Assembly (NCBI GenBank): GCA_964369545.1
Contig: CAYJFA010000001.1
Location: forward strand, 162,129 to 226,128
Source: BNWE01 sp964369545
GTDB lineage: Bacteria > Pseudomonadota > Alphaproteobacteria > UBA3830
Direction of reading: 5' to 3'
Length of the DNA: 64,000 nt
A program made the translations under genes and the position numbers. Shown one piece after another: positions 1-9,638 of this stretch (the first letter of the stretch is position 1; every line of letters begins with the position of its first letter). The notes under the pieces were generated by a model. The model worked only from the letters and a program-made list of their open reading frames with translations. It ran no database searches and had not been told where the DNA came from.

Positions 1-89
1 AAAACATCAGGATTATATTCTTTCGCAACCATAATTAAGTGATCAATTCTTGCCCTAATTGAATTAACATTCCAAGAAATTATTTTCAT
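1..89 (-). CDS. xthA: Exodeoxyribonuclease III, N-terminal fragment (cut by window edge)
   Basis: Only the first 29 codons lie in the window, from an ATG at 89 reading leftward. The peptide begins MKIISWNVNSIRARIDH, the characteristic opening of the ExoIII/AP-endonuclease family, which includes the conserved WNVNSIRAR strand carrying the active-site Asn. The enzyme cleaves DNA at abasic sites and trims 3' ends in base-excision repair in the cytoplasm. It is divergent from thyX, with about 120 bases between the two starts. The identification rests on this short but very typical motif; nothing can be said about the rest of the gene. Confidence 0.88.
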   Translation of the reverse strand, partial: MKIISWNVNSIRARIDHLIMVAKEYNPDV

Positions 90-211
90 AGCCAAATCCA
101 AAATATAGTCTAATAAAAATACTATGCCATCTCGATTTATATAACACAAAAATATATCATAATAGCGATCGAAGAACCATTTGATAATAAACTCAAAGGA
201 AACAATAGGAC

Positions 212-1141
212 ATGAATAAGTTTAATCAAGAATTATCAGAAGAATCAATTAACAAAGTAAGAAACGAATTTAAATCCGAGACTGTACGCGCATCTTCTGA
301 AGAATTGGAAAAAATCTTATATCAACCTATTCCTGTTTTAGATCATGGATTCATACGTGTTATCGATTATATGGGAACCGATGCTGCAATTGTACAAGCT
401 GCTCGTGTTTCCTACGGAGTTGGAACAAAAAAATCACAAGAAGATCGTGGATTAATAAATTATCTTATGCGACACAGTCATACAACTCCATTTGAAATGT
501 GCGAGATAAAACTACATGTCAAACTCCCTATATTTGTAATGCGGCACTGGGTAAGACACCGAACAGCGAACATAAATGAATACTCTGCAAGATACTCCAT
601 TCTAAGCAACGAATTTTATATTCCTGAAATCAGCCAGCTCGCAAAGCAATCCAACACTAATAAACAAGGGAAATCCGATGAAGCAATTGATTTATCAACC
701 GCAAAAAAAATAATCGATATTTTAGAATCATCCTCTAAAGAATCATATGAAAAATATTCACATATACTTGATGATTTATCTTTGACGCGAGAACTTGCTC
801 GTACTGTACTCCCTGTAAATATTTACACCGAAATGTATTGGAAAATCGACTTGCATAATCTTTTGCATTTTCTCAAATTAAGAGCAGATTCGCATGCTCA
901 ATATGAAATACGCTGCTATGCGAACGAGATCCTTAATATCGTAAAAAAATGGGTTCCTTTTACTTATGATGCATTTGTGAACTACAAGCAAGGATCGGTG
1001 TCTGTTTCCAAAAAATGTATAGAATTAAATAAACGATTAATAACAGGAGAAAAAATCACACAAGAAAAAAGCGGATTAAGTAAAGGCGAATGGCAAGAAT
1101 TTATAACCGCATTTGAGCTAAATAACATTTTCGAGGATTGA
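212..1141 (+). CDS. thyX: Flavin-dependent thymidylate synthase ThyX
   Basis: Converts dUMP to dTMP using FAD, methylene-tetrahydrofolate and NADPH, replacing ThyA. The signature RHRX7S is present as RHRTANINEYS near residue 115, preceded by FVMRHWV, and a second substrate-binding stretch (LRADSHAQYEIR) lies near residue 225. At 309 residues it is longer than the compact 210-250 residue bacterial forms, with an N-terminal extension of about 40 residues before the FIRVIDYMG core; alphaproteobacterial ThyX proteins of about 300 residues are usual. It is followed after 4 bases by rpe, so the two are probably one transcript. No thyA is visible in the window. The assignment is firm. Confidence 0.95.
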   Translation: MNKFNQELSEESINKVRNEFKSETVRASSEELEKILYQPIPVLDHGFIRVIDYMGTDAAIVQAARVSYGVGTKKSQEDRGLINYLMRHSHTTPFEMCEIKLHVKLPIFVMRHWVRHRTANINEYSARYSILSNEFYIPEISQLAKQSNTNKQGKSDEAIDLSTAKKIIDILESSSKESYEKYSHILDDLSLTRELARTVLPVNIYTEMYWKIDLHNLLHFLKLRADSHAQYEIRCYANEILNIVKKWVPFTYDAFVNYKQGSVSVSKKCIELNKRLITGEKITQEKSGLSKGEWQEFITAFELNNIFED

Positions 1142-1145
1142 TACT

Positions 1146-1790
1146 ATGAATATCAAAATATGTCCATCCATGTTATCAGCAGACTCAACCAAACTTGGAA
1201 AAGAGTTGCATGATATCGAAACCGCAGGAGCTGATTGCATCCATTGGGATATCATGGATGGTAGTTATGTTGATGCAATTACCTTTGGATCACATATTGT
1301 TACTACACACAGAAAACTGACTTCTATTAGGTTTGATATCCACCTCATGATAGAAAATCCCGATAAACATATCGAGAATTTCGTAAAAGCTGGTGCCGAT
1401 TCCATAATCGTGCATCCGGAAACATGCAAACATCTCCATAAAACATTGCAATCTATAAAATCACATGACATAAAATCTGGAATCGCATTAAATCCTGCAA
1501 CAACCGTCAGTAATTTAGAATATTGCGTTGATATTGCTGATATTGTTTTAGTTATGGCGGTAAATCCAGGAAGTTCAGGGCAGATTTTTATAGAATCACA
1601 GTTAGAAAAAATATCGAAATTGAAAAACGTTCTACCAAGTAATATAGAAATTTGTATTGACGGTGGAATAAATCTAAAAACAGCGAAAAAATGCATAGAA
1701 AATGGAGCAGATAGTCTTGTTACAGGATCTTTTCTGTTTCAAAGTGGAAATTATGCAGAAACGATAAAAAATCTTAGACTGATTTCTTAA
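1146..1790 (+). CDS. rpe: Ribulose-phosphate 3-epimerase
   Basis: Interconverts ribulose 5-phosphate and xylulose 5-phosphate in the non-oxidative pentose phosphate pathway. The 214-residue TIM barrel has the family signatures: CPSML at the first strand, HWDIMDGSYV and DIHLMI (metal ligands), VNPGSSGQIFI (phosphate loop), CIDGGIN (catalytic Asp) and GSFLF near the end. The ATG has a GAGGA ribosome site inside the end of thyX about 8 bases upstream, which fixes the start and suggests coupling. The 3' end overlaps by 17 bases the convergent PAP2-like gene. Length and motifs are normal. Confidence 0.95.
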   Translation: MNIKICPSMLSADSTKLGKELHDIETAGADCIHWDIMDGSYVDAITFGSHIVTTHRKLTSIRFDIHLMIENPDKHIENFVKAGADSIIVHPETCKHLHKTLQSIKSHDIKSGIALNPATTVSNLEYCVDIADIVLVMAVNPGSSGQIFIESQLEKISKLKNVLPSNIEICIDGGINLKTAKKCIENGADSLVTGSFLFQSGNYAETIKNLRLIS

Positions 1791-2544
1791 ATGAAATTTT
1801 ATTGGCCGCAAAAATTGACAAAAATACAGCAATCGGTAATATTAAAAACTTCAAATTCACCACGTATCCATTCAGGCTTACGATTTTTAAAAACGACCCA
1901 AAATAATAGATAGCAAACACAGATAATAACGCGAAAATTAGCGCGGTAATTTTTTGAGCAATGTTTTTAAGTTTATACTCGCCAAAAAACCATATTCCAA
2001 TTATCATTCCAATTAATACATAAAAACCTAGCCATACATAAGACTCCAATTTGTGCATTAAAAATAAGGCACGTATAATCAAAAGAGAAAATACTAAAGC
2101 AAATATTGCAATAAATCTTGTGCTGGTATTTTTTTCCAAATACCTATATATAGCAATTTCTGTGACTGCAAATCCAAATGTACCATAAATATCAAACAAG
2201 CTATGGTAATTACAATAAACAAGAGAAAAACCGATACCACAAATAAGAGAAGCAAGAAGAAATTTTATTTTCCAATCGGGTATTTTATACAAAATATATC
2301 CATAAAAGATCGTTGACGTATGCATATGACCGCTTGGAAATGCATAGCCATTTCCTAGGTGTGGCAATAAAGGAACTTTAAACAGATTTTTCAAAAAGGT
2401 ATTAAAAATCATAATAATACAGAAAAAACAAATCGCATTCGCATATGGCTCTCGTTTATGAAAAATCATTCCGAAAATAACAATTGGAATAATAATTTCT
2501 TCTTTTATGAACATAAGAAAAATATGAGCTGCTGTATCTATCAT
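1774..2544 (-). CDS. PAP2-superfamily membrane phosphatase-like protein, degenerate motifs
   Basis: A roughly 256-residue polytopic membrane protein with several hydrophobic segments. It carries the PAP2 core FPSGHMHTS and a downstream YH-x3-D pair (NYHSLFD), which in PAP2 enzymes form the phosphohistidine active site acting on lipid phosphates. The arginine of the first motif (normally K-x6-RP) and that of the third (normally SR-x5-H-x3-D, here SL) are missing, so activity is uncertain. An ATGA junction with the pepP stop (start at 2544) is preferred to the upstream in-frame start at 2571. The last 17 bases overlap rpe on the other strand. It may be an undecaprenyl-diphosphate or phosphatidic-acid phosphatase; the substrate cannot be read. 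Confidence 0.7.
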   Translation of the reverse strand: MIDTAAHIFLMFIKEEIIIPIVIFGMIFHKREPYANAICFFCIIMIFNTFLKNLFKVPLLPHLGNGYAFPSGHMHTSTIFYGYILYKIPDWKIKFLLASLICGIGFSLVYCNYHSLFDIYGTFGFAVTEIAIYRYLEKNTSTRFIAIFALVFSLLIIRALFLMHKLESYVWLGFYVLIGMIIGIWFFGEYKLKNIAQKITALIFALLSVFAIYYFGSFLKIVSLNGYVVNLKFLILPIAVFLSIFAANKISFKKSV

Positions 2545-4193
2545 TGTAAAATCGAATATACTTCTAACCAATTAAAAACTTCTTCATTAAGATAATTTTT
2601 CAATTCATAAATAGTACGATTGTGATAAGCATTTATCCAGCAAATTTCATCAGAATTTAATAGTTTTTTGTCCATAAACCTTGAATCAAATGGAACTAAA
2701 GAAATTGTTTCAAATGATAAAAAATTACTTTTCTCTTCTTTTTTTACCAGAAGCATATTTTCTAAACGAATACCGAAATCGTTTTCTTTATAATAAGCGG
2801 GTTCATTTGATAGTATCATCCCTGGATGTAACTGAACAGAATTTGACCTTGAAATAGCAATTGGACCCTCATGAACATTCAACAGATATCCGATACCATG
2901 TCCTGTAGCATGATCATAGTCACATGAATAACTCCATAAATATTGTCTTGCAAGTGAATCCAACTGTGCCCCTGTAGACCCGATTGGAACTTTTGCATTT
3001 GCAACAGCAATATGCCCTTTTAAAACTAAGGTATAAAACAATTTTTGCTCAGCGGATACTTCATTAAGGCATATTGTACGTGTTATATCAGTAGTTCCAT
3101 ATTTATACTGCCCTCCGGAATCAAGTAACAGTATATTTTTTATCATTTTATTACTATTTATATTCGGAGAATAATGAGCCATCGCTGAATTTTCGTCTGC
3201 TGCAGCGATGCAAGGAAAACTTTCTCCAATAAATCCATCCTGTAATTTTCGGAAATACAGCATCTGTTCAACAGCTTTCAGTTCAACAACAGATGATACA
3301 GACACATACGAATATAACCAATGTAAAGAATTGATAATAGCAGCCGAATCTTTTTTTGCAGCGATCTTTATATCTCTTATTTCTATGTGATTTTTGATTG
3401 ATTTTTGCAGAACATATGGATTTCTTATATGAACGAATTTTTCATGTCGCAAATATGATGGTGTTTCTGATTCATCCAATCCAATTAAATCAAAATTTTT
3501 TAAATCACTCAATAATTCACATTCGAATTTTATATTAATATCCGTTTTCGGAATTTCGACGTACAAATCATCGATATACAATGTCACTAAATGATCTTTT
3601 GTAACCACTAAAAAACCGAAAACCACAAGTGAATATTTTGAATAAAAATCCCTTATGTTTAACACCCAGCAAATCGTACATGGATCGCAAAATAAATATG
3701 CATCTAAATTGTTTTTGTCTATTACATCGTAAATATTACTTAATTTATCCTCAGGGTAATTTCTATCGATATGATAAATATGCAGTTGTCTTTTTTGTGC
3801 AGTAACTCCAAAAAAACTTTCTAAATCTATGCATTCTAAACAAAATTGAGAAAGACTATTTTTTATCTTTTTAAAAATACTATGTGTAAAAAATTTTGGA
3901 TCATATGCTATCTTATTATTTTTTTGTAGTTTTTTCTCTATCCACTTTGTGATCACAGCAATATCAAGGTTTAAAATTTCAAATTTTGCAACATCAACGG
4001 AATTTTTCGCCACGTTGGTATATCTTCCATCAACAAAAATCGCAGAACCATTTTTGGTAACAACAACTGCCCCACTAGATACATCTATCCCTGTTATCAT
4101 TTTAAAAATATCTGATGATTTTTCTCTTTCGTTTACTCCAAAGTATTTGCTAGATTTTATATAAATGAGAGCATCAAAATTATCTATTTTCAT
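2541..4193 (-). CDS. pepP: Xaa-Pro aminopeptidase (M24B family)
   Basis: Removes N-terminal residues preceding proline; cytoplasmic dinuclear-metal pita-bread peptidase. The metal ligands of family M24 can be seen in order in the C-terminal half: Asp in LDSGGQY, Asp in TTDITRT, His in HGIGYLLNVHEGP, Glu in NEPAYY and Glu in RLENML. Residues 1-300 form two creatinase-like N-terminal domains (FVDGRYT, then a diverged repeat), as in the three-domain PepP of alphaproteobacteria; 550 residues is slightly short for these. The ATG overlaps the dsbB-like stop (ATGA) and its stop overlaps the PAP2 start in the same way, so the three genes form a coupled operon. Confidence 0.9.
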   Translation of the reverse strand: MKIDNFDALIYIKSSKYFGVNEREKSSDIFKMITGIDVSSGAVVVTKNGSAIFVDGRYTNVAKNSVDVAKFEILNLDIAVITKWIEKKLQKNNKIAYDPKFFTHSIFKKIKNSLSQFCLECIDLESFFGVTAQKRQLHIYHIDRNYPEDKLSNIYDVIDKNNLDAYLFCDPCTICWVLNIRDFYSKYSLVVFGFLVVTKDHLVTLYIDDLYVEIPKTDINIKFECELLSDLKNFDLIGLDESETPSYLRHEKFVHIRNPYVLQKSIKNHIEIRDIKIAAKKDSAAIINSLHWLYSYVSVSSVVELKAVEQMLYFRKLQDGFIGESFPCIAAADENSAMAHYSPNINSNKMIKNILLLDSGGQYKYGTTDITRTICLNEVSAEQKLFYTLVLKGHIAVANAKVPIGSTGAQLDSLARQYLWSYSCDYDHATGHGIGYLLNVHEGPIAISRSNSVQLHPGMILSNEPAYYKENDFGIRLENMLLVKKEEKSNFLSFETISLVPFDSRFMDKKLLNSDEICWINAYHNRTIYELKNYLNEEVFNWLEVYSILQ

Positions 4194-4708
4194 GAATTCC
4201 TATGATCTTGTGAGTGGTAATTTTTACTTTTAAAACAAAAGGATAAATATATAAATAAGAAAACAAACATAACAAATGTAAAAGCGCTAGTTGGAATACC
4301 CAAAAAACTTGGTGCAATATTCGCACATGAAGCAGCTTCGTTTGCTTTAACAATAGCATTTATTTCTTCTAAACTTGCATTAATAGGAAACGCCTTTCTA
4401 AATAAATCTGGCTCTGGGAAAATCTTATATTGTATTAATAAATGATATCCAGAAAAACCGATGCCCCAAAATAGAGAAATACATGAGAAATCTATAAATC
4501 TCATATGTGTTTTTTCTCTTGTTAAAAACGCAATCGTAACACATGCTATGCAAACAGCTGTGCAATAACGTTGTGCAAGGCATAAATGACTCGGAATAAA
4601 TTTCAAATGATATTCAAAAATAAGTGATGCAATAAATGATATATATAAAAAAAATAAAGTTAATGGCAACCCAATATGGCGCTTAGATAATTTTTCGAAA
4701 ACACCCAT
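4190..4708 (-). CDS. DsbB-family inner-membrane protein lacking one Cys of each redox pair
   Basis: A 172-residue protein with four predicted membrane segments and the DsbB architecture. The first periplasmic loop reads PSHLCLAQRY where DsbB has P-C-x-x-C-x-x-[QE]-R, so the first cysteine is Ser. The second loop keeps the distal motif SCANIAPSFLGIP (equivalent to the E. coli Cys130 region DCAERQWDFLG) but shows no partner cysteine in the preceding segment. DsbB reoxidises DsbA and passes electrons to ubiquinone, which normally needs both pairs. AAAGGA lies 7 bases before the ATG. It is the first gene of the operon with pepP and the PAP2-like protein. It could be a non-canonical or decaying DsbB. 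Confidence 0.75.
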   Translation of the reverse strand: MGVFEKLSKRHIGLPLTLFFLYISFIASLIFEYHLKFIPSHLCLAQRYCTAVCIACVTIAFLTREKTHMRFIDFSCISLFWGIGFSGYHLLIQYKIFPEPDLFRKAFPINASLEEINAIVKANEAASCANIAPSFLGIPTSAFTFVMFVFLFIYLSFCFKSKNYHSQDHRNS

Positions 4709-4852
4709 TCGACATCCTTTCTTATAGAACTAGAAAAGCAAGATGTTTTCGAAAAAGCTAGAAGAATTTATTTCAAGTATCGTACCATATAGATACGTGA
4801 AAATACGAAAAATGAATTCGACAAAGCCAATTGCGAAAAAGTCTTAATTTTC

Positions 4853-5434
4853 TCACAATACTAACTTTACTAATAAAAACCCCACAATAACACTAATAAC
4901 AATCAAAAATAATGTAATTTTTTTGTTCTTTTCAATAAAAATTAAAAATTGTTCGCCAAAAATCTTGCAAATAATAGAGAGAAATATAAATCTCATACTT
5001 CTAGTAATCAATGACGCAACAGCAAATGTGAAAATATTGATTTTTGCAAAACCGCTGGCAATTGTTACTATTTTATAAGGAATCGGTGTTAGTCCCTTCG
5101 CGCAAATTATCCAAAATGCCCATTCATTTAATGTATCTACCATTCCTTCAAACTTTTGCATCTGGCCATAAAAAACAAGAATTTTTGATCCTATTAATTC
5201 AAAAAAAGTATATCCTATATAGTAACCAAGAAAACCGCCAAAAACAGAAGCGATTGTACACATTCCTGCGTAGTACATTGTTTTATCTCTATTTTTAGCA
5301 ACGATTATAGCCAAGATAGGGTCTGGAGGAAGTGGGAAGAATGAACTTTCAATAAAAGAAATAAACATCAATACAGAAACAGCGTTTTTGCTTTCCGCCT
5401 GCTTAATCATCCAATCATATAATTTTTCTACCAT
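4853..5434 (-). CDS. DedA/YqaA-family membrane protein (SNARE-associated PF09335)
   Basis: An integral membrane protein of about 193 residues with the DedA fold. It has the re-entrant FFPLPPDPIL motif near residue 35, the glycine-rich helix GGFLGYYIGY and the second half-motif KGLTPIPYKIVTIASG near residue 115. Members of the YqaA branch in alphaproteobacteria usually sit beside DsbB-type genes, as here. DedA proteins are linked to lipid carrier flipping and membrane homeostasis, but the substrate of this one is unknown. A TTG four codons upstream at 5446 is in frame; ATG at 5434 is preferred, although neither has a good ribosome site. It closely follows dnaE. Confidence 0.85.
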   Translation of the reverse strand: MVEKLYDWMIKQAESKNAVSVLMFISFIESSFFPLPPDPILAIIVAKNRDKTMYYAGMCTIASVFGGFLGYYIGYTFFELIGSKILVFYGQMQKFEGMVDTLNEWAFWIICAKGLTPIPYKIVTIASGFAKINIFTFAVASLITRSMRFIFLSIICKIFGEQFLIFIEKNKKITLFLIVISVIVGFLLVKLVL

Positions 5435-5448
5435 ATTAAAAACCAAAC

Positions 5449-8400
5449 TTAAGAGAGAATCTCTACATTATCTATGCCAACGATACTTCGTAAATCTAAT
5501 ATATCATATGAAGTAATTGAATATTTTTCTGGTAAAAATATTTTTTTACCATCGGGAAATATAAGTTCTATAACCGCATTACCATCGGTTCGAAAATGAT
5601 CTATCAAATTTTTCACGGATTTTAATTTATCTAATGAACTGATTTTTATATGAAATATTTGCTGCGAAATTTCTTTTCGTTTTGAAAACAAACGCTTCTC
5701 AGGTGTTTTATCTTTAGAATAGTCAAACATATGCGGAGAATAATTTTCATCAAATTTTTGCATTTTATCCACAGTTATCCTAAGCTGTTCCTCATTTTTG
5801 TAGCAGCTTATATCCATAACAACGATATTCCCAACTTCCAATAACTCTCGGTAATTTGATAATGCTTCTGAAAACATTGATGCTTCTACAGCGCAAGACG
5901 CATCAGAAACTTGTAAAATACAAAATTTGTGTTGATTCTTTGTGGTTTTATAAATCACATTATTAATAATGACAACAACCTTACTTTTAGCAATTTCCTT
6001 TGCTTCCATCAATGTAGGGAATCGCAGTTCACGTAGAATTGTGTCATATTGCTGTATCGGATGTGAAGAAAGATAAAAACCGATTGCACCAAACTCATAT
6101 TGCAATTTTTCTGTATCACCCCATTCTGGCACATTTATCAAATCAGGATATACTTTTGTAAAAAGCTGTTCTTGTTCTGCCGAAGCTCTTAACGATAAAA
6201 TTCTATCCAATGATTCAAATAATTGATTCCTATTAGGATGCAACGAATCAAATACTCCTGCTTTTATAAAATGCTCTAAGATTCTTTTGCTAAGTATTTT
6301 TAATGGATATACGCGTTCTACAAAATCGAAAATTGATTTATATCTTCCATTTTCTTCTCTTTCTTTTACTATTTCTTTTACGGCATACTCGCCACTGCCT
6401 TTTATCGCCGCTAAGCTGTATCTGATTGAATTATTATCATAATTCACAATAAAATCATGTCCGGACAAGTTAATGTCGGGGGGAGTTATTTTTATACTGT
6501 TTTTTTTAGCATCTTGATAAAATACAAATAATTTATCTGTATTGGTTATATCAAGAGTCATAACCGCGGCGAAAAACTCTATCGTATAATTCGCTTTGAG
6601 AAACGCTGTTTGATATGTTAGTAATCCGTAAGGAGTAGAATGCGATTTATTAAATCCATAACCAGCAAATTTATTCATCTGCTCAAAAAGATGCTCGGCG
6701 ATATCTAATTTTATATCACGCTCGACAGCTCCATCGATAAATCTCTTCTTTTGAGCAAGCATCTCTTCTTTGTTTTTCTTTCCCATAGCACGACGCAAAA
6801 TATCCGCCTGTCCCAATGTATATCCGCCGATTTCTTGAGCAATCTGCATTACTTGCTCCTGATAAACCATGACGCCATATGTTTCTGAAAGAATCGGCTC
6901 TAATTTTTTATCTAGATAAGTAATTGGTTCTATACCTTGTTTGCACGCAATATATTTAGGAATATCATCCATCGGGCCCGGACGGTATAATGCAACCAGG
7001 GCGATTAAATCTTCTATTCTATCCGGACGCATTTTTTTCAATACGTCCCGCATACCCGCGCTCTCGATTTGAAATATTCCAACACAATTTATATGTCTCA
7101 AAAGCTCGAATGTCTTTTCATCATTCAATGGAAATTCATCAGATTTCAAATAGATGCCGCGTTTTTCCATAAAATCTAAAGTTTTTTGGATAACTGTAAG
7201 TGTTTTCAATCCAAGAAAATCAAATTTTATTAATCCTGCTTTTTCAATATATTTCATCGAAAATTGCGTTGCAGGCATAATAGATCTATGATCTTTATAA
7301 AGAGGCACAAGATCCTGTAAGTTTTTGTCAGAAATAACCACTCCCGCCGCATGGACAGAAGCATGCCTATACAATCCCTCCAGACGTAAAGCGATTTCCA
7401 TAAGTCTTTTTACCTGCGGATCTGAATCAATTAATTCTGTCAAAGCTTTTTCAGAATCAATAGCCTGCTGCAACGTCATAGGATGTGCTGGATTAAACGG
7501 AATCATTTTCGAAATTTTATCCATAAACCCATAAGGAATTGACAAAACACGCCCGACATCTTTTACGACAGCTCTCGCTTGCAATGTTCCAAACGTGATT
7601 ATCTGCGCAACAGATTCGTATCCATATTTTTTTTGTACATAAAAAATAACCTCATCACGCCGCTCCTGGCAGAAGTCGATATCGAAATCGGGCATAGAAA
7701 CACGATCCGGATTCAAAAATCTTTCAAAAAACAATTTGAATCGTATTGGATCAACATCGGTAATTTCGACTGCCCAAGCAACAAGAGAACCAGCTCCGGA
7801 TCCGCGCCCTGGACCAACAGGAATATTTTGAGATTTCGCCCATCGAACATAATCTGCAATGATCAAAAAATATCCACTGAACCCCATGCGTTTAATCATA
7901 TTTAATTCATATTCAAGACGCTCAAAATAGGTTTTTCGGATTTCATCTATATCTATTCTTTCAGTAAATTTTTCAATTCGTTTCTCGAGTCCCGAAACTG
8001 AGATATCACGCAATTCATCATCCTGCGTTTTTCCTTCCGCCGTTTTATATTGCGGCATAAGAGGTTTTTTCTTGTGCAAGCAAAAACTGCATCTTTGCGC
8101 GATATTTATTGTATTGGAAATCGCCTCAGGAATATCAACAAATAAAGACTCCATTTCTTTAGAAGATTTAAAATAAAATTCGGGCGATGATATTTGCCTA
8201 TCAGAATCATAAATGGTTCTTCCTTGCGCAATACAAATTAACACATCATGCGCGTCAAAATCATCTTGCTTTGAAAAACATACATTGTTGGTAGCAACGA
8301 GCGGAATATGAAAATCGTATGCAATAGAAATCGCTTTTTCTTCGATCTTATTTTCTTTTTCGTTATTATGTCTTGATAATTCGATATATAAACGATCGCC

Positions 8401-8877
8401 AAAACTATTTTTTAAAAAATTTATATATTCTTTAGCACCTGCAATATCATCCTCTAAAATGAGGGCTCCAAGTGATCCGTAAACTCCACCTGTCGCTAGA
8501 ATAAGATCTCCAGAATACTTCACCAATTCATCTAATGAAGCCATTGGACCGTCATCTGATACGGAATTTAAGTACGATGATGAGACTAAATGAATTAAAT
8601 TTTGATATCCAGATTCATTTTTGGCATATAACAATACACTGGTCGGGCTATCGACTTTTTTCAGGTGCTTGATATTTAATTGGCAGCCGATAATATGTTG
8701 AATTCCATTTTCTGCAAGAATCTCGGAAAATTCCAACGCGCCGAACAAATTATTAGTATCTGTAATCGCAACGGCAGGCATTTCGTGCTGTTTACATAAT
8801 GATACCAGTTTATCAGCCTTAATTGCTCCTTCTGATAAAGAATATGCAGAATGTAAACGAAGATGAATAAATTTCAT
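5449..8877 (-). CDS. dnaE: DNA polymerase III alpha subunit
   Basis: Replicative polymerase of 1142 residues, typical DnaE length. An N-terminal PHP domain opens with HLRLHSAYSLSEGA. The palm domain carries GPGRGSGAGSLVAW followed by the catalytic aspartates in MPDFDIDF. The fingers and thumb include RRAMGKK and GYGFNKSHSTPYG. The helix-hairpin-helix and OB-fold region (VVVIINNVIYKTTKNQHKF) follows near residue 960, and a C-terminal tau-binding part is present but weakly conserved. The gene is uninterrupted. It is transcribed with the DedA-type gene, whose start lies 14 bases past the stop, and lies downstream of proS-lolC/E-lolD on the same strand. Confidence 0.97.
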   Translation of the reverse strand: MKFIHLRLHSAYSLSEGAIKADKLVSLCKQHEMPAVAITDTNNLFGALEFSEILAENGIQHIIGCQLNIKHLKKVDSPTSVLLYAKNESGYQNLIHLVSSSYLNSVSDDGPMASLDELVKYSGDLILATGGVYGSLGALILEDDIAGAKEYINFLKNSFGDRLYIELSRHNNEKENKIEEKAISIAYDFHIPLVATNNVCFSKQDDFDAHDVLICIAQGRTIYDSDRQISSPEFYFKSSKEMESLFVDIPEAISNTINIAQRCSFCLHKKKPLMPQYKTAEGKTQDDELRDISVSGLEKRIEKFTERIDIDEIRKTYFERLEYELNMIKRMGFSGYFLIIADYVRWAKSQNIPVGPGRGSGAGSLVAWAVEITDVDPIRFKLFFERFLNPDRVSMPDFDIDFCQERRDEVIFYVQKKYGYESVAQIITFGTLQARAVVKDVGRVLSIPYGFMDKISKMIPFNPAHPMTLQQAIDSEKALTELIDSDPQVKRLMEIALRLEGLYRHASVHAAGVVISDKNLQDLVPLYKDHRSIMPATQFSMKYIEKAGLIKFDFLGLKTLTVIQKTLDFMEKRGIYLKSDEFPLNDEKTFELLRHINCVGIFQIESAGMRDVLKKMRPDRIEDLIALVALYRPGPMDDIPKYIACKQGIEPITYLDKKLEPILSETYGVMVYQEQVMQIAQEIGGYTLGQADILRRAMGKKNKEEMLAQKKRFIDGAVERDIKLDIAEHLFEQMNKFAGYGFNKSHSTPYGLLTYQTAFLKANYTIEFFAAVMTLDITNTDKLFVFYQDAKKNSIKITPPDINLSGHDFIVNYDNNSIRYSLAAIKGSGEYAVKEIVKEREENGRYKSIFDFVERVYPLKILSKRILEHFIKAGVFDSLHPNRNQLFESLDRILSLRASAEQEQLFTKVYPDLINVPEWGDTEKLQYEFGAIGFYLSSHPIQQYDTILRELRFPTLMEAKEIAKSKVVVIINNVIYKTTKNQHKFCILQVSDASCAVEASMFSEALSNYRELLEVGNIVVMDISCYKNEEQLRITVDKMQKFDENYSPHMFDYSKDKTPEKRLFSKRKEISQQIFHIKISSLDKLKSVKNLIDHFRTDGNAVIELIFPDGKKIFLPEKYSITSYDILDLRSIVGIDNVEILS

Positions 8878-8966
8878 TTTTTAACCAATATAAAATTAGA
8901 CAAAAATATCAATTAAGTATATTAACTATTAAATATCAATAATTATACATTACAAGATGCAATATA

Positions 8967-9638
8967 TTATTTTTCAAAAAGATATCCATCTGAAATGTTA
9001 TATGTACGACTCATTTTTGCGGCAAGATCACTGTTATGTGTCGCAACAATCGCTGACATTTTTTTTTGCTGCATCATCTTTAATAAATCCTCGAATACCG
9101 ACATTGCCGTTTCATAATCTAAATTTCCCGTTGGTTCGTCCGCCAGCAAAATGACCGGATCGTTCGCGACAGCTCGTGCGATCGCAACACGTTGCCGTTG
9201 TCCACCAGATAACTCAGATGGCATAGATTTGATTTTCGTCTCAAGCCCAAGATCATTTAATAATTCACAGGATTTTTTATATGCGATTTTTTTGGGAATC
9301 CCAGCTATCAGTTGCGGCAACATCACATTTTCGACAGCGGAAAATTCCTGCAATAAATGATGATATTGATAAACAAAACCGATTTTGGACAACCTTATTT
9401 TTGTTTTTTCATCATCAGAATATTTATTAATATGTTGGTTTTCAATAATGATTTTTCCATGAGTTGGAGTATCCAACAACCCCGTAATATGCAAAAGCGT
9501 AGATTTCCCCGATCCTGAAGGACCGACAAGCGCAACAAATTCCGCTTTATTTACAGACAACGATGCATCCTTCAAAACAAATGCGTCATGTTTATCGTAT
9601 TGCTTGCTGATATTTTTAAGAGAAATAATATTATGCAT
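8967..9638 (-). CDS. lolD: Lipoprotein-releasing ABC transporter ATPase LolD
   Basis: The ATPase powers release of outer-membrane lipoproteins from the inner membrane to LolA. In 223 residues it shows Walker A GPSGSGKST, the Q-loop region YQYHHLLQEFSAVENVMLP characteristic of LolD/MacB-type ATPases, the ABC signature LSGGQRQRVAIARA, Walker B ILLADEPTGNLD and the switch histidine in VATHNSD. Its start overlaps the permease gene by 8 bases, so the pair is translated together. Assignment as LolD rather than a generic MacB ATPase follows from that partner. Confidence 0.93.
   Translation of the reverse strand: MHNIISLKNISKQYDKHDAFVLKDASLSVNKAEFVALVGPSGSGKSTLLHITGLLDTPTHGKIIIENQHINKYSDDEKTKIRLSKIGFVYQYHHLLQEFSAVENVMLPQLIAGIPKKIAYKKSCELLNDLGLETKIKSMPSELSGGQRQRVAIARAVANDPVILLADEPTGNLDYETAMSVFEDLLKMMQQKKMSAIVATHNSDLAAKMSRTYNISDGYLFEK

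Noticed and set aside
1265..1696. A 143-codon frame antisense to rpe
   Set aside because: It is the mirror of a well-conserved gene with no family resemblance of its own.
4743..4847. A 34-codon plus-strand frame (starting MFSKKLEEF) between the DsbB-like and DedA-type genes
   Set aside because: No good ribosome site, opposite in strand to both neighbours, and no recognised family; it could be chance in AT-rich DNA.
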